Below are positions 50,224 through 60,489 of a stretch of 64,000 nucleotides of DNA, in pieces. The DNA is from UBA685 sp049890115 (lineage in GTDB: Bacteria > Pseudomonadota > Alphaproteobacteria > Puniceispirillales > Puniceispirillaceae). The stretch spans positions 1 to 64,000 of the forward strand of contig JBMHCC010000007.1 of the NCBI GenBank assembly GCA_049890115.1, given 5' to 3'. Position 1 is the first letter of the stretch. Every line of letters begins with the position of its first letter. The notes under the pieces were generated by a model that made no database searches, was not told the origin of the DNA, and worked only from the letters and a program-made list of their open reading frames with translations. A program made the translations under genes and the position numbers.

Positions 50224-51549
50224 GTGATGCATAAAGCTTTTGCTCTTAATTTGTCGAATTTTATTGTTCGGCTTATGGCAGCATTTTTCGTTTTGCTGAT
50301 GTTTCCCTTGCATAGTGGTCATGCCCATGAGAATGCATTTACCGCGTTGCGTACAGGCCAAATTACGGTGGGAGATACCGCTGCCACAAGGCTTGTCATA
50401 GAAATGCAAGCTCCCATTATGGCAGAATTATTTTTGCTAGATGATCCCTATCGCATTGTTTTGGATGCTGATCATGCTGATTGGGATGCTGGCAATTTAT
50501 TACCTATTGGTAATCTGGATGCTGGGCCTGTGAAATCCTATCGCTATGGCCGCCCAAAAGATGGTGTGGGTCGTCTGGTTTTTGAGCTATCGGCGCCAGC
50601 TGCGCCTGTTCAGGCATTTATTCTGCCGCCACGTTCTGATGGTGGTCACAGGCTAGTCATTGATGTGGCAGATAAAGGCAGAACCGCATTTAAAGTTGCA
50701 AAGGCAGCCTTGCAAAGACAGCCATTTATTGCAGAGCTAACAGATGATATTAGCCAAAATGATACCGATACTAAAGCAGTAGCCTCTGCCTCTCAGCCTA
50801 TTGCTGCACCAGTTGCGCGCCCCTCTGGCAAAGCTGCCACCATTGCCAGCCCATCAGCACGGCCAGATAGATGGGTGGTTATGATTGATGCTGGTCATGG
50901 CGGCAAAGACCCAGGTGCTGTCAGCAAAAGGGGCACAAGAGAAAAGGAAATCACATTAAAAGCAGCACGGATTTTAGCTACCAAATTAAATGCCACAGGC
51001 CGCGTTATTGCCAAATTAACACGCAATGATGATCGCTATCTCAAACTGCGCGAGCGCATCGCGATTGCAAGGCGAGCCCAAGCAGATTTATTTATTTCGC
51101 TTCATGCTGATGCCTTTCATAATTCCAAAGCAAAGGGGATAAGTGTATTTTCGCTATCTGATACCGCATCAGATAAAGAGGCAGCCTATCTAGCAAGCCG
51201 CGAAAATCAGGCAGATTTGATTGGTGGGCCTGATTTAGAAGCAGAAGATCCAGATGCTGCAAATGAGTTATTGCGAATGTTCCAGCGTGAATCGATGAAT
51301 GAATCAGCTTATCTTGCGAATAACATTCTCACCCAAATCAAAGATTTACCAGGCGGCGATAAAAGAGGTCACAGATTTGCTGGCTTTGCGGTGCTGAAAT
51401 CACCTGATGTTCCGTCTGTGCTTGTTGAGATGGGGTTCTTGACAAATAAACAAGATGAAGAAAATTTGCTAAAACCAGCCTATCTTGATGGTTTGGCAGG
51501 CCGCTTATCGCGTGCTATCCTAGCTTATTTAGAACGGTCAAATCGCTAA
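50224..51549 (+). CDS. amiC: N-acetylmuramoyl-L-alanine amidase AmiC (AMIN + Amidase_3)
   Basis: A 441-residue periplasmic zinc amidase that cuts peptide stems from septal peptidoglycan during division. A signal peptide (about residues 5-35) leads into an AMIN domain (about 40-155, with RLVIEMQAPIMAELFLLDDPYRIVLD), a disordered linker, then Amidase_3 from 218 (MIDAGHGGKDPGAV, DLFISLHADAF, SVLVEMGFLTN). GTG 50224 has GAGG seven bases before it; the adjacent ATG 50227 is also possible. Its stop overlaps the PBP1A start (TAATG), so the two are coupled. Confidence 0.94.
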   Translation: MMHKAFALNLSNFIVRLMAAFFVLLMFPLHSGHAHENAFTALRTGQITVGDTAATRLVIEMQAPIMAELFLLDDPYRIVLDADHADWDAGNLLPIGNLDAGPVKSYRYGRPKDGVGRLVFELSAPAAPVQAFILPPRSDGGHRLVIDVADKGRTAFKVAKAALQRQPFIAELTDDISQNDTDTKAVASASQPIAAPVARPSGKAATIASPSARPDRWVVMIDAGHGGKDPGAVSKRGTREKEITLKAARILATKLNATGRVIAKLTRNDDRYLKLRERIAIARRAQADLFISLHADAFHNSKAKGISVFSLSDTASDKEAAYLASRENQADLIGGPDLEAEDPDAANELLRMFQRESMNESAYLANNILTQIKDLPGGDKRGHRFAGFAVLKSPDVPSVLVEMGFLTNKQDEENLLKPAYLDGLAGRLSRAILAYLERSNR

Positions 51550-54038
51550 TGTCTGCCGTAACTTCGCCGCAATCACCATCTAAAATTGCCATTATGGTAA
51601 AGCGGTTTTTTGCATTATTGACATTGTTGATTGTGGGGCTGGCAGTCGCACTGGTTGGGATATTATGGGTATTCTGGACCTATGGTCGAGATCTGCCTGA
51701 TTATCGCCAATTAGCGCAATATGAGCCTGATGTTGTCACACGCATTTATGCTGGCAATGGTGCGTTACTCGAAGAATATGCCACACAAAAACGCTTATTT
51801 GTGCCAACCAAGGCAATCCCGCCAAAATTAATTCAGGCTTTTTTATCAGCAGAAGATAAAGGCTTTTATGACCATTTCGGTGTTGATGTGAAAGCATTGG
51901 CTAGAGCCATTGCAACCAATATCATCAATTATGGCAGTGGCAGGCGTCCCATTGGCGCATCGACCATTACCCAGCAGATTGCAAAGAATTTCTTGTTGAC
52001 CAATGAGGTCTCTTATGAACGCAAAATCAAAGAAGCTATTCTGGCGATTAGAATGGAACGCGCTTTTGATAAAGAGCAAATATTGGCACTCTATCTCAAT
52101 GATATTTACCTTGGTTGGTCTAGCTATGGTGTCGCAGCAGCCTCATTGAATTATTTTGATAAGGCACTTGATCAGCTTGAATTACATGAAATGGCCTATT
52201 TGGCAGCCTTGCCAAAAGCACCAAGCAATTATCACCCTTATCGAAAAACCAAGGCAGCCATTAATAGGCGAAACTGGGTATTACGCCAGATGGCAGAAAA
52301 TGGCTTTATTTCATCAGATGCCGCCCAGGCCGCAATGAATGAGCCTCTGGCAGTTAAGCCATTAACTGGTTTTGATGAAGCATCTGCCCCTTATTTTACG
52401 GAAACTGTGCGTCGTCAGCTTGTTGATGAATTTGGCTCAGACAGGCTGTATGGCGGCGGGTTATTTGTCCGCACGACCTTATCACCTGATTTGCAAGAAA
52501 AGGCGGAACGCGCTTTACGTGAGGGGCTTGAGGCATTGGATAAACGTCAAGGCTGGCGCGGTCCTCTGCACAAGCTGAGTGCAACAGATGATATCGAGGC
52601 ACTGTTAGAACAATATACAGCGCAAATGCCGCGCAAACGCTATGCTGCCATTGTGACAGAAGTCGAAGATAAGAGGGCTTTCATTTATGTAAAAGGCGGC
52701 TCAGCCTCAATCCCCTTTGAGCTAGCAGATTGGGCCTATCCGCCACGTGATGAAAATGGCATTCGCCCGCCAAAAATTGCGTCTTTAAAAGAAGCGTTAA
52801 ATGCCGGTGATATCATTATGGTGCAACCACCTGAAGAAGCTAAAGACAGGCTGCGTGGCTATCAGCCAAAAGATAATGAATATGCGCTTGGCCAGATACC
52901 AGCTGTGAATGGCGCGATTGTTGCCCTTGACCCGCATACAGGGCGTGTGCTGGCCATGAGTGGTGGATATGATTATCGCAATTCTGAATTTAACCGTGCC
53001 ACGCAAGCAAAAAGACAGCCAGGCTCTGCCTTCAAACCCTTTGTCTATCTGGCAGCCTTGGATGATGGTTATTTACCAACCACCCGTATCCTAGATGCAC
53101 CTTTGGTGGTTGATCAGGGGCAGGGCAAAAAGAAATGGAAGCCTGCAAACTATACCAAGAAATTTTATGGCCCCTCTATCATGCGTGTTGGCATTGAACA
53201 ATCACGAAATCTGATGACTGCCCGCCTTGCGATGGCACTTGGGATGGAACATGTTCAAGATTATGCCAAACGCTTTGGCATTGATGATAATATGCCGCCT
53301 TTATTATCAATGTCACTTGGGGCAGGTGAGACAGATTTACTAAGCCTGACAGCGGCTTATGGCGTGATTGTCAATGGTGGTCATGCCATAGAGCCGTCAC
53401 TGATTGACCGTATTCAGGACCGATTTGGTCAAACCATTTATCGGCATGATAAAAGAGATTGCGCTGGTTGTAAGACAGATGGCGTTCTGCAGATTGATAA
53501 GATCCCACAATTACAAGATGATCGCGCACTCATCACAGACCCAGCATCTGCCTATCAGATGGTCTCTATGCTAGAAGGTGTGGTAAGCCGCGGAACAGGG
53601 CGCCGCATCAAAGATGATGCGCTGGTCATTGCTGGCAAAACAGGGACAACTAATGATAACACTAATGCGTGGTTTATTGGCTTTTCGCCTGATTTGGTTG
53701 CTGGTGTTTATGTGGGATATGATACGCCGCGCCCGCTTGGCAAAAGCGAAACAGGGTCAACGGCAGCTGTTCCCATTTTTGGACAATTTATCAAAGATGC
53801 GTTGCAAGATGCCCCTGTCATCCCATTTCGTCGCCCTGATGGGGTCAATATTATTCCTGTTAATTCTGAAACAGGGTTACGCGCGGCATTATCTGATCCA
53901 AAAACAGTGCTAGAGACATTTAAACCTGGTCAGTTCCCACAATCATCTGGTGCTGGTGGTCTGGTTCTCGACGGTGGTCTTGTTGCTGGTGCCAAAGATG
54001 CAAAGGCTGTTGCACCATCTGCGCCTGCGCTGTATTAA
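51549..54038 (+). CDS. mrcA: Penicillin-binding protein 1A (bifunctional transglycosylase/transpeptidase)
   Basis: An 829-residue class A PBP that polymerises and crosslinks peptidoglycan. One N-terminal membrane helix (ALLTLLIVGLAVALVGILWVFW) is followed by the GT51 domain (SAEDKGFYDHFGVD, GASTITQQIAKNFLL) and an OB-like insert. The transpeptidase domain has SAFK at about 492, SRNL, and KTGTT at about 697. The length and order are those of PBP1A. It is translated together with amiC, an arrangement conserved in alphaproteobacteria that couples septum synthesis and splitting. Confidence 0.95.
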   Translation: MSAVTSPQSPSKIAIMVKRFFALLTLLIVGLAVALVGILWVFWTYGRDLPDYRQLAQYEPDVVTRIYAGNGALLEEYATQKRLFVPTKAIPPKLIQAFLSAEDKGFYDHFGVDVKALARAIATNIINYGSGRRPIGASTITQQIAKNFLLTNEVSYERKIKEAILAIRMERAFDKEQILALYLNDIYLGWSSYGVAAASLNYFDKALDQLELHEMAYLAALPKAPSNYHPYRKTKAAINRRNWVLRQMAENGFISSDAAQAAMNEPLAVKPLTGFDEASAPYFTETVRRQLVDEFGSDRLYGGGLFVRTTLSPDLQEKAERALREGLEALDKRQGWRGPLHKLSATDDIEALLEQYTAQMPRKRYAAIVTEVEDKRAFIYVKGGSASIPFELADWAYPPRDENGIRPPKIASLKEALNAGDIIMVQPPEEAKDRLRGYQPKDNEYALGQIPAVNGAIVALDPHTGRVLAMSGGYDYRNSEFNRATQAKRQPGSAFKPFVYLAALDDGYLPTTRILDAPLVVDQGQGKKKWKPANYTKKFYGPSIMRVGIEQSRNLMTARLAMALGMEHVQDYAKRFGIDDNMPPLLSMSLGAGETDLLSLTAAYGVIVNGGHAIEPSLIDRIQDRFGQTIYRHDKRDCAGCKTDGVLQIDKIPQLQDDRALITDPASAYQMVSMLEGVVSRGTGRRIKDDALVIAGKTGTTNDNTNAWFIGFSPDLVAGVYVGYDTPRPLGKSETGSTAAVPIFGQFIKDALQDAPVIPFRRPDGVNIIPVNSETGLRAALSDPKTVLETFKPGQFPQSSGAGGLVLDGGLVAGAKDAKAVAPSAPALY

Positions 54039-54081
54039 CGTTGCGACTAGTGATTATTTTGTGACAGGTAACAATCGTATC

Positions 54082-55191
54082 ATGCAAGCTGAAACACAAC
54101 ATGCCATCGATACAATCAAAGCAGCGTTAGGTTTATTGCGCACACATATTGATGTGGCTGCTGCCAATGCCAGATTAGCAGATTTGCTTGTCCAAATTAG
54201 CGCCTCTGATTTTTGGAATGACCAAGATAATGCTCAAAAAGTCATGCAGGAAAAAAACCATCTTGAAACCGCTCTGGCTGGATTGGCAGAAATTGAAGAT
54301 GGACTGGCAGAACAGCTTGAAATGATCAGCCTTGGTGAAGAGGAAAATGATAGCGATATTGTTGCCGAAGCTGAAGCTGAGATTGTAAAATTAGCTGAGC
54401 TGGCAGCGAAAAAACAGCTGGAAAGCCTGTTATCAGGCGAAGCTGACCGCAATAATTGTTTTTTGGAAATTCATCCAGGTGCTGGTGGTACCGAGGCACA
54501 GGATTGGGCAGCAATGCTGATGCGAATGTATTCACGTTGGGCAGAATCTCGCCAGTTCAAATTAGAGGTGATCGAAGAAGCCGCAGGTGATGAAGCAGGC
54601 ATTAAATCTGTCACATTGCGTGTCAGTGGCATTAACGCTTATGGTTGGTTGAAAACAGAAGCTGGTGTTCACCGTCTTGTGCGTATTTCACCTTTTGATA
54701 GCTCAGCACGCCGCCATACCAGCTTTGCCTCTGTTTGGATTTACCCTGAAGTTGATGATAATATTGATATTGAAATCGTTGAATCAGACTTGCGCATTGA
54801 TACGTATCGTGCCTCTGGTGCTGGTGGTCAGCATGTGAACACGACAGATTCTGCCATTCGTATCACGCATGTGCCGACTAATATTGTTGTGCAATGCCAA
54901 TCAGACAGATCGCAGCATCGCAACAGAGCCACAGCATTAACAATGCTAAAAGCGCGTCTTTATGAGCTAGAATTGCAAAAACGCGAAGAAGCCGCCAATG
55001 ATACGAATGCTGCGAAAACAGATATTGGCTGGGGCAATCAAATCAGATCTTATGTGCTTCATCCCTATCAGATGGTAAAAGATTTGCGCACCAATGTTGA
55101 AACTGGCAATACAGGGGCTGTGCTTGATGGTGATATTGATCCCTTTATCGAAGCAAGCCTGGCGGCACGTGTTGGCAGCAAATCAGCCTAG
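54082..55191 (+). CDS. prfB: Peptide chain release factor 2
   Basis: A 369-residue RF2 that recognises UGA and UAA stops. The tripeptide anticodon SPF is in VRISPFDSSARRH, and the peptidyl-tRNA hydrolysis motif GGQ is in ASGAGGQHVNTTDSAIRITH. The frame is continuous from ATG 54082; the programmed +1 frameshift that controls prfB in many bacteria is absent. The open frame extends to 53950 but this start gives the normal length. Its last nine bases overlap the convergent DUF455 gene. Confidence 0.95.
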   Translation: MQAETQHAIDTIKAALGLLRTHIDVAAANARLADLLVQISASDFWNDQDNAQKVMQEKNHLETALAGLAEIEDGLAEQLEMISLGEEENDSDIVAEAEAEIVKLAELAAKKQLESLLSGEADRNNCFLEIHPGAGGTEAQDWAAMLMRMYSRWAESRQFKLEVIEEAAGDEAGIKSVTLRVSGINAYGWLKTEAGVHRLVRISPFDSSARRHTSFASVWIYPEVDDNIDIEIVESDLRIDTYRASGAGGQHVNTTDSAIRITHVPTNIVVQCQSDRSQHRNRATALTMLKARLYELELQKREEAANDTNAAKTDIGWGNQIRSYVLHPYQMVKDLRTNVETGNTGAVLDGDIDPFIEASLAARVGSKSA

Positions 55192-56001
55192 GCTGATAGA
55201 GCGGCTATTATCTGCTAGCGGCTTGTAAAAGGCAGCTGAAAAACGAGCAGCATTACGTGCTGATATATTAAAAGGTGGCTTTAACTGGCCATGAAAATAG
55301 CGTTTGACCAACCCTTGCCAGGTGCTGATGGGGTCAAGGCGTAACATACCACATTGATAATCAAACCATTTTTTGCCAATTCCCACATGACCAACCTCAT
55401 CATGCATGATGATTTCCAGAATTGCGGCTGATTGTGGGTCTTCGACTTCGTGAAATTTTGCCAATAGATGCGGCGTTACATCAAGCCCGCGCGCTTCTAA
55501 TACCAAGGGTGCAATCGCCAATCTGCCAAGCAAATCATCTCTGGTGGAATAGGCAGCTTGCCATAGGCCATCGTGAGCTGGCATTGCGCCATAAAAACTA
55601 TCTAATTCATGCAATCTGTTATGGAGGAGCGTGAAATGGCGTGCTTCATCATCAGCGACACTGAGCCATTCCTTGGTAAAATCAAGAGGCAGATGATGAT
55701 GCTGATACCGGATTGCCATATCAAGTGCTAAATCAATTGCATTTAATTCAATATGAGCAATCGCATGAAGCAGGGCAATGCGCCCTGAGGCTGCTTTTGT
55801 AATACGGCGTTTCGGCACATCTTTTGGTGCCATCAAAGCAGGTGCCTCTGGCCTGCCTGGCCGGTCAGGGACAATTTGCTGTGACACAACATCAAAGCTG
55901 CCATCGCAAAAGCCAGCATAAAGGGCGCGTGCCTTTTGTGCTTTTTCGATTGGATCGCAGCTTGCCAGGGCATCAAGGATCCATTTAGCGGCATCTGCCA
56001 T
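55183..56001 (-). CDS. DUF455 ferritin-like protein
   Basis: A 272-residue protein of the DUF455 family with a ferritin-like four-helix core. Metal-ligand candidates are in HAIAHIELNAIDLALD, SVADDEARHFTLLHNRL and IMHDEVGHVGIGKKWF (ExxH pairs), which would bind a di-iron site. Family members are related to MiaE-like hydroxylases, but no reaction is proved for this branch. It follows bcp by 9 bases on the same strand, forming a pair possibly linked to oxidative chemistry. Confidence 0.85.
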   Translation of the reverse strand: MADAAKWILDALASCDPIEKAQKARALYAGFCDGSFDVVSQQIVPDRPGRPEAPALMAPKDVPKRRITKAASGRIALLHAIAHIELNAIDLALDMAIRYQHHHLPLDFTKEWLSVADDEARHFTLLHNRLHELDSFYGAMPAHDGLWQAAYSTRDDLLGRLAIAPLVLEARGLDVTPHLLAKFHEVEDPQSAAILEIIMHDEVGHVGIGKKWFDYQCGMLRLDPISTWQGLVKRYFHGQLKPPFNISARNAARFSAAFYKPLADNSRSISLG

Positions 56002-56010
56002 AATAAGCGA

Positions 56011-56472
56011 TTAGCCGCCTGACTGAATATGGCTTAACACATCTTCGGCATGGCCTGGGACTTTTACCTTTGGCCAGACATGCAAGATAGTGCCATCAGG
56101 GCCGACCAAAAAGGTGGCGCGCTGAATGCCCATATAGCTGCGACCATACATGGATTTTTCAACCCACACGCCGAATTGCTCGCAAATATCTGTTTCATGA
56201 TCAGCACCAAGCAAACAAGTCAATTCATGTTTGGCACGGAATTTGCCTTGTTTTTGCGGGGTGTCTTTTGAGATGCCTATTACCACCGTATTGGCAGCCT
56301 CAAATTCTGCTGCTAATTCAGAAAAGGCGATAGCTTCTTTGGTGCAGCCTGATGTGTCAGCCTTTGGGAAAAAGAAAATGACAATATTCTTGCCACTATA
56401 ATCAGAAGACGCAAAATGTCCCTCATCAGTTGGCAGGCTGATAGCTGGTAATGTTTGTCCAATTTCTAACAT
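56011..56472 (-). CDS. bcp: Peroxiredoxin of the Bcp/PrxQ family
   Basis: A 153-residue thiol peroxidase that reduces H2O2 and organic hydroperoxides. The fold marks are LPTDEGHFASSDYSGKNIVIFFFPKADTSGCT, with peroxidatic cysteine in SGCTKEA; the position five residues later, Cys in E. coli Bcp, is Ile here. Other cysteines (TCLLG, DICEQF) could resolve the sulfenic acid or it may be a 1-Cys type. It is co-directional with DUF455, 9 bases upstream. H2O2 from sarcosine oxidase would be a natural substrate. Confidence 0.92.
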   Translation of the reverse strand: MLEIGQTLPAISLPTDEGHFASSDYSGKNIVIFFFPKADTSGCTKEAIAFSELAAEFEAANTVVIGISKDTPQKQGKFRAKHELTCLLGADHETDICEQFGVWVEKSMYGRSYMGIQRATFLVGPDGTILHVWPKVKVPGHAEDVLSHIQSGG

Positions 56473-56727
56473 TGAGAACCTCTGTTTCTGTGCGAAATGG
56501 CATATTTAATATCTTCTTTAAATTAGGGCGATAAAGCTTATTTTGCAAGCAAGGCTAGCAGGACAAATTATCACATGCTATATGCTGATGGATTTAACTT
56601 TTTGTTGCCATTTTATTATGCATAATATGACAAAGATATTCGTGCCCTAGCATGATAAAATACGGGTCAGTTTTGGTATGATATCGCATTAGGCAAAACC
56701 CAAATCTGGTTGGTAAAAAAAGTAAGG

Positions 56728-59700
56728 ATGGCTCTTTTGTCAGACACTGACAATATCACAGATGAAACAGCCGATATCTCACAAGAGAAGCGGGTAGAAC
56801 GGTCGTTCCTATCAGGGCTGTTATTGGGTATGGCAAAATTTGTTATATTCCTCTCAGCGTTACTAGCGCTCATCATCGCTGCTGGCTCTATTGCCATTTA
56901 TCAGGCAGGTGGTCTGAAACAAATTGCCCAGCAACAGCTATCTATTCCTGAAATTGGTCTTCAGACCATTATTGGTGATGTTGATTTTCATTTTGCTTTA
57001 ACCCAATGGCGCATTGATGCCGAAATTACAGATATCATTGTCACAGCCGAAGAGCAGCAATTACATTTGCCGCAATTAACCTTGCGTGCCAGCCCGTCTT
57101 TGCTCATCAAAGGGCAACCATTAGAAGCCACATTATCTGGCTTGAGTATCGATCTTGTGCAGGCTGAAAATGAATTAAAACTAGCTGGAGAATGGGGACG
57201 CTGGCAGCGCTTTTTTGCTGAATCTGTTTCTGTGGATGGTGTCCAGTCTGGCGGTTTTATTTCATTTTTGGCGCAGCGCCAGCTTGCTTTGCAGGACATG
57301 ATTATATCACTGCGCAAGCAAGATAGTGACGCCCAAATTGCTTTATCTGATCTTGATGCTGTTTTTCAGTTTGATAATGCTGGTGGCATTCGCTTTTTTG
57401 GGGGCGCAAAGCTGTCATCAAGTGATAACGCAACAATGCATTATTCAGGTCAGATAAATATCCTGTCTGGTCTAACAGATATGGCTGTTGAGACTACCCA
57501 ATTTGCGGTCGCTGATTTTGCCCCATTTTTACCAGACCAATTACAGATGCTGTCTGAACTTGGTCAGATTGATACAAAGATCAGCCTTGTTTTTGACCAA
57601 AGCCAGTTACAATCAGCCGCTGGTGTTATTCAAGCCAAGGATGGTAGTCTGCCTGTCTCATTGACATCTGGGCGAACAGCACCTTTCAAAGAGCTTGCTG
57701 GTGATATCAGCTATAGCAGGCCTGATGATTATCTTGTGATTGATGATGTTGCTTTATCCTTGCCTGATGGGCGCAAAATGCAATTTTCTGCTGATATAGC
57801 TGGGTTATCTCAACCTAATACGCTGTTTGACGGACAGCTTCTAATCGAAGAATTAGCGATAGATTCGCTATTGTCACAATGGCCTGAAGCCGCATTATCT
57901 GATGTCAGGTCCTATATGATTGAGAGCTTTTCAGGCGGGGAATTTGAGACCTTAGCAGCGATTTTCAAAGGCCAGCTTAATAAAACGGCCAAAGAAGTGA
58001 CATTATCTGAATTATCATTAAATGGTGAAATTGACGATGTCAGAGTGAAAACAGGCTATGGTCAATATAAAGAGCTGGTTGGCACAGCCAAAGGACGCCT
58101 ATCTCTTGATGTGGTCTCTGGCGGTCAACTGCAATCAGCACGTCTCAAGCTAGGTCTATCTGATGGTTATGTGATAACCGAAGCATCATCACAGCCAATC
58201 AAATTTGATAAGGCGGCTGGTGAGATTATCTTTCAGCCAGGCCAGCTTTTAGTACCTGATGTACAATTTCAATTTGCCAGTGGCAGTTCTTTATCAAGCA
58301 CAATCAGCATGTCTTTGGACGAAAATGGCAATCCGACTGTTGCACAATTTTCGGTCACATCGCCGCAAATGCCGATTGAAGATATCAAAGCATTATGGCC
58401 ACAAAACCTAGTCAAAAAAACAGCTGATTTTGTATCAGAGCGCCTGAGCGGTGGTATGGTGTCAGATTTTTCTCTTGCAATGACAGTTGGTTTTACAACG
58501 CACGAAACTGGTTTCAAACAAACAATCAATGCGCTGGAAACAAGGTTAGCACTGTCAGATACCGATTTTCTATGGTTGCCAAGCAGGCCAGCTTTGCGCG
58601 GTGTATCTGGCGAGATAACATTGCGTGATAATGTCGTCGGCATTAATATCACAGATGGGGCTGACCGTGACCTAGTCCTAGAATCTGCTGAAATATTTAT
58701 CAATCCAGCGATACAACCTGCTGGCAAAAACAGGCTATTGACGATGCGTCTGACAGCTAATGCGCCAATGCCGCAAGTGACAGAATTGCTAGCAGATAAG
58801 ACGATTAATCAGCTCGAAAGAGTGCCGTTTTCTTTGGCTGATGCCACAGGTAATGTGCGAAGCAGACTGCATTTAACAGCTGATCTAAAAACAGGCGAAA
58901 AGCCGAAATTTCAGCTAATCAGCGCAGATGCTACCATCACAGATGGCGCTTTTAGCAATGTCTTTCAGGGTTTTGATTTATCGCAAGCTGATTTGGTTGT
59001 GAATGTGATGCCATCACAATTAGAGGTAACTGGCTCTGGCTTGCTTGACAATGTGCCTGGCGTTTTTTCGCTGAAAAATGATGATGATAATTTGCGCCTG
59101 ACAGGCAATTTAACAGGCTCACCTTATCTTAGTGAGATGGCAGCTAATTTATCTGGCCAAGAAATCACAGGCATTCTTGGCGGTCGTTTTACCATTGATG
59201 TTGAAAAACAAAGCCAGAAAACAAGGGCATTTGGTGCTGTGAATCTGAAAGAAGCAGGGGTCAATTTGCCATTGCTAAATTGGGCGAAGCTGCCAGGCGA
59301 AGCAGGTCAAGCCTCTGCTGCTTTTCATTTTGACAAGGGCAAGCTGATGGAGATTTCAGCCATCTCTATTGATGCAGGTGGTTTGCGCGCAACTGGCAAT
59401 CTTGCTCTGAATCAAGATGGCTCATTGGCAGATGTTAGCCTTGATAATGTTAGCTGGCCTGGCAATCGGCTTGATACTATTTCTATCAGTCCACGCGGTG
59501 ATGGGGTGCTTCATGTGGTTGGTGAAGGGGCATTGCTTGATTTGCGGTCAGTGCGCAAAGGCGAGGGTGTATCTGAAGGGCGGCATCTGTCATTTGATTT
59601 AACAGCAAACCGGATGCTCATCGAAGATAATGTCGACCTTTATGGGCAAATGGTGGGCGAGGTCAGATCTGATGGTAATGGTGATGCCACATTACAAGGC

Positions 59701-60477
59701 GCGCTTATCATCAATAATAACGCCTTGTTGGAACAGGGAACGATTGAGGCCTATTTTGGTCCTGATGGTGAATATCTATCGGCCGTTGGGCTGATTGGTG
59801 GTGCCGAAGCACGTCTGGAGTTTAGCCCAAGTGAAAATGACGGGCCTTTGTTGATAATCACTTCACAAAATGCAGGGCGTGTGCTTGCAGGCCTTGGCAT
59901 TACCGATACGATCCGCTCTGGGCGTCTTATCTTGATGAATGAATTTAAAGATGGTGATTTTTCTGAATATGACACCACCATCAATTTAGAAGAATTTAAT
60001 GTAATCGAAGCACCAGCCGCCGTGCGTGCATTTTCTGTGCTGGGATTGGCTGGTCTTTATTCATTAGTAGAAGGCGATGGCACACGCTTTACCAGAGGAG
60101 AGGCCTTTATCAACACGAAAGGTGATGATGTTGAAATTAAGCATATGCGGGCTAGTGGTGGTGCTGTTGGTGTGACGATGCTAGGGCGTTATAACCGCCA
60201 GACCAAACAAGTGGATGTCAGTGGCAATCTGGTTCCCGCTAATCAGTTTTCCAAGATTATTGGTGCTGTGCCTGTACTTGGTGAAATTTTATCTGGCATT
60301 GATAAATCAGGCGTTTTTTCAACACAATTTAATTTAAAAGGTCCTATTTCAGAGCCAGAGACAACGGTAAATGTGGCATCACTGGCACCTGGCCTAATCA
60401 GAGATATTTTCAGTCCGAATTGGCTTGGTCGTGAACGCGGGCGTATCTTGGGCGATGATGAGGATACGGGACAATAA
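56728..60477 (+). CDS. Very large AsmA-like / YhdP-type envelope protein (DUF3971)
   Basis: A roughly 1249-residue protein. One N-terminal membrane helix (about residues 30-60, KFVIFLSALLALIIAAGSIAIY) is followed by over 1100 residues of beta-rich repeats typical of AsmA/YhdP/TamB bridge proteins. The C-terminal AsmA-like block has FSVLGLAGLYSLVEGDGTRF and VLGEILSGIDKSGVFSTQFNLKG. Such proteins are thought to form periplasmic grooves that carry phospholipids to the outer membrane. An in-frame TTG at 56710 lacks a ribosome site; AAGTAAGG abuts ATG 56728, and TTG 56737 is also possible. It ends convergent to tyrS. Confidence 0.85.
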   Translation: MALLSDTDNITDETADISQEKRVERSFLSGLLLGMAKFVIFLSALLALIIAAGSIAIYQAGGLKQIAQQQLSIPEIGLQTIIGDVDFHFALTQWRIDAEITDIIVTAEEQQLHLPQLTLRASPSLLIKGQPLEATLSGLSIDLVQAENELKLAGEWGRWQRFFAESVSVDGVQSGGFISFLAQRQLALQDMIISLRKQDSDAQIALSDLDAVFQFDNAGGIRFFGGAKLSSSDNATMHYSGQINILSGLTDMAVETTQFAVADFAPFLPDQLQMLSELGQIDTKISLVFDQSQLQSAAGVIQAKDGSLPVSLTSGRTAPFKELAGDISYSRPDDYLVIDDVALSLPDGRKMQFSADIAGLSQPNTLFDGQLLIEELAIDSLLSQWPEAALSDVRSYMIESFSGGEFETLAAIFKGQLNKTAKEVTLSELSLNGEIDDVRVKTGYGQYKELVGTAKGRLSLDVVSGGQLQSARLKLGLSDGYVITEASSQPIKFDKAAGEIIFQPGQLLVPDVQFQFASGSSLSSTISMSLDENGNPTVAQFSVTSPQMPIEDIKALWPQNLVKKTADFVSERLSGGMVSDFSLAMTVGFTTHETGFKQTINALETRLALSDTDFLWLPSRPALRGVSGEITLRDNVVGINITDGADRDLVLESAEIFINPAIQPAGKNRLLTMRLTANAPMPQVTELLADKTINQLERVPFSLADATGNVRSRLHLTADLKTGEKPKFQLISADATITDGAFSNVFQGFDLSQADLVVNVMPSQLEVTGSGLLDNVPGVFSLKNDDDNLRLTGNLTGSPYLSEMAANLSGQEITGILGGRFTIDVEKQSQKTRAFGAVNLKEAGVNLPLLNWAKLPGEAGQASAAFHFDKGKLMEISAISIDAGGLRATGNLALNQDGSLADVSLDNVSWPGNRLDTISISPRGDGVLHVVGEGALLDLRSVRKGEGVSEGRHLSFDLTANRMLIEDNVDLYGQMVGEVRSDGNGDATLQGALIINNNALLEQGTIEAYFGPDGEYLSAVGLIGGAEARLEFSPSENDGPLLIITSQNAGRVLAGLGITDTIRSGRLILMNEFKDGDFSEYDTTINLEEFNVIEAPAAVRAFSVLGLAGLYSLVEGDGTRFTRGEAFINTKGDDVEIKHMRASGGAVGVTMLGRYNRQTKQVDVSGNLVPANQFSKIIGAVPVLGEILSGIDKSGVFSTQFNLKGPISEPETTVNVASLAPGLIRDIFSPNWLGRERGRILGDDEDTGQ

Positions 60478-60489
60478 TCTTTGTATCAC

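Noticed and set aside
54082..54180. Programmed +1 frameshift at the start of prfB
   Set aside because: The frame is continuous from ATG 54082 through the region where an early UGA would lie.
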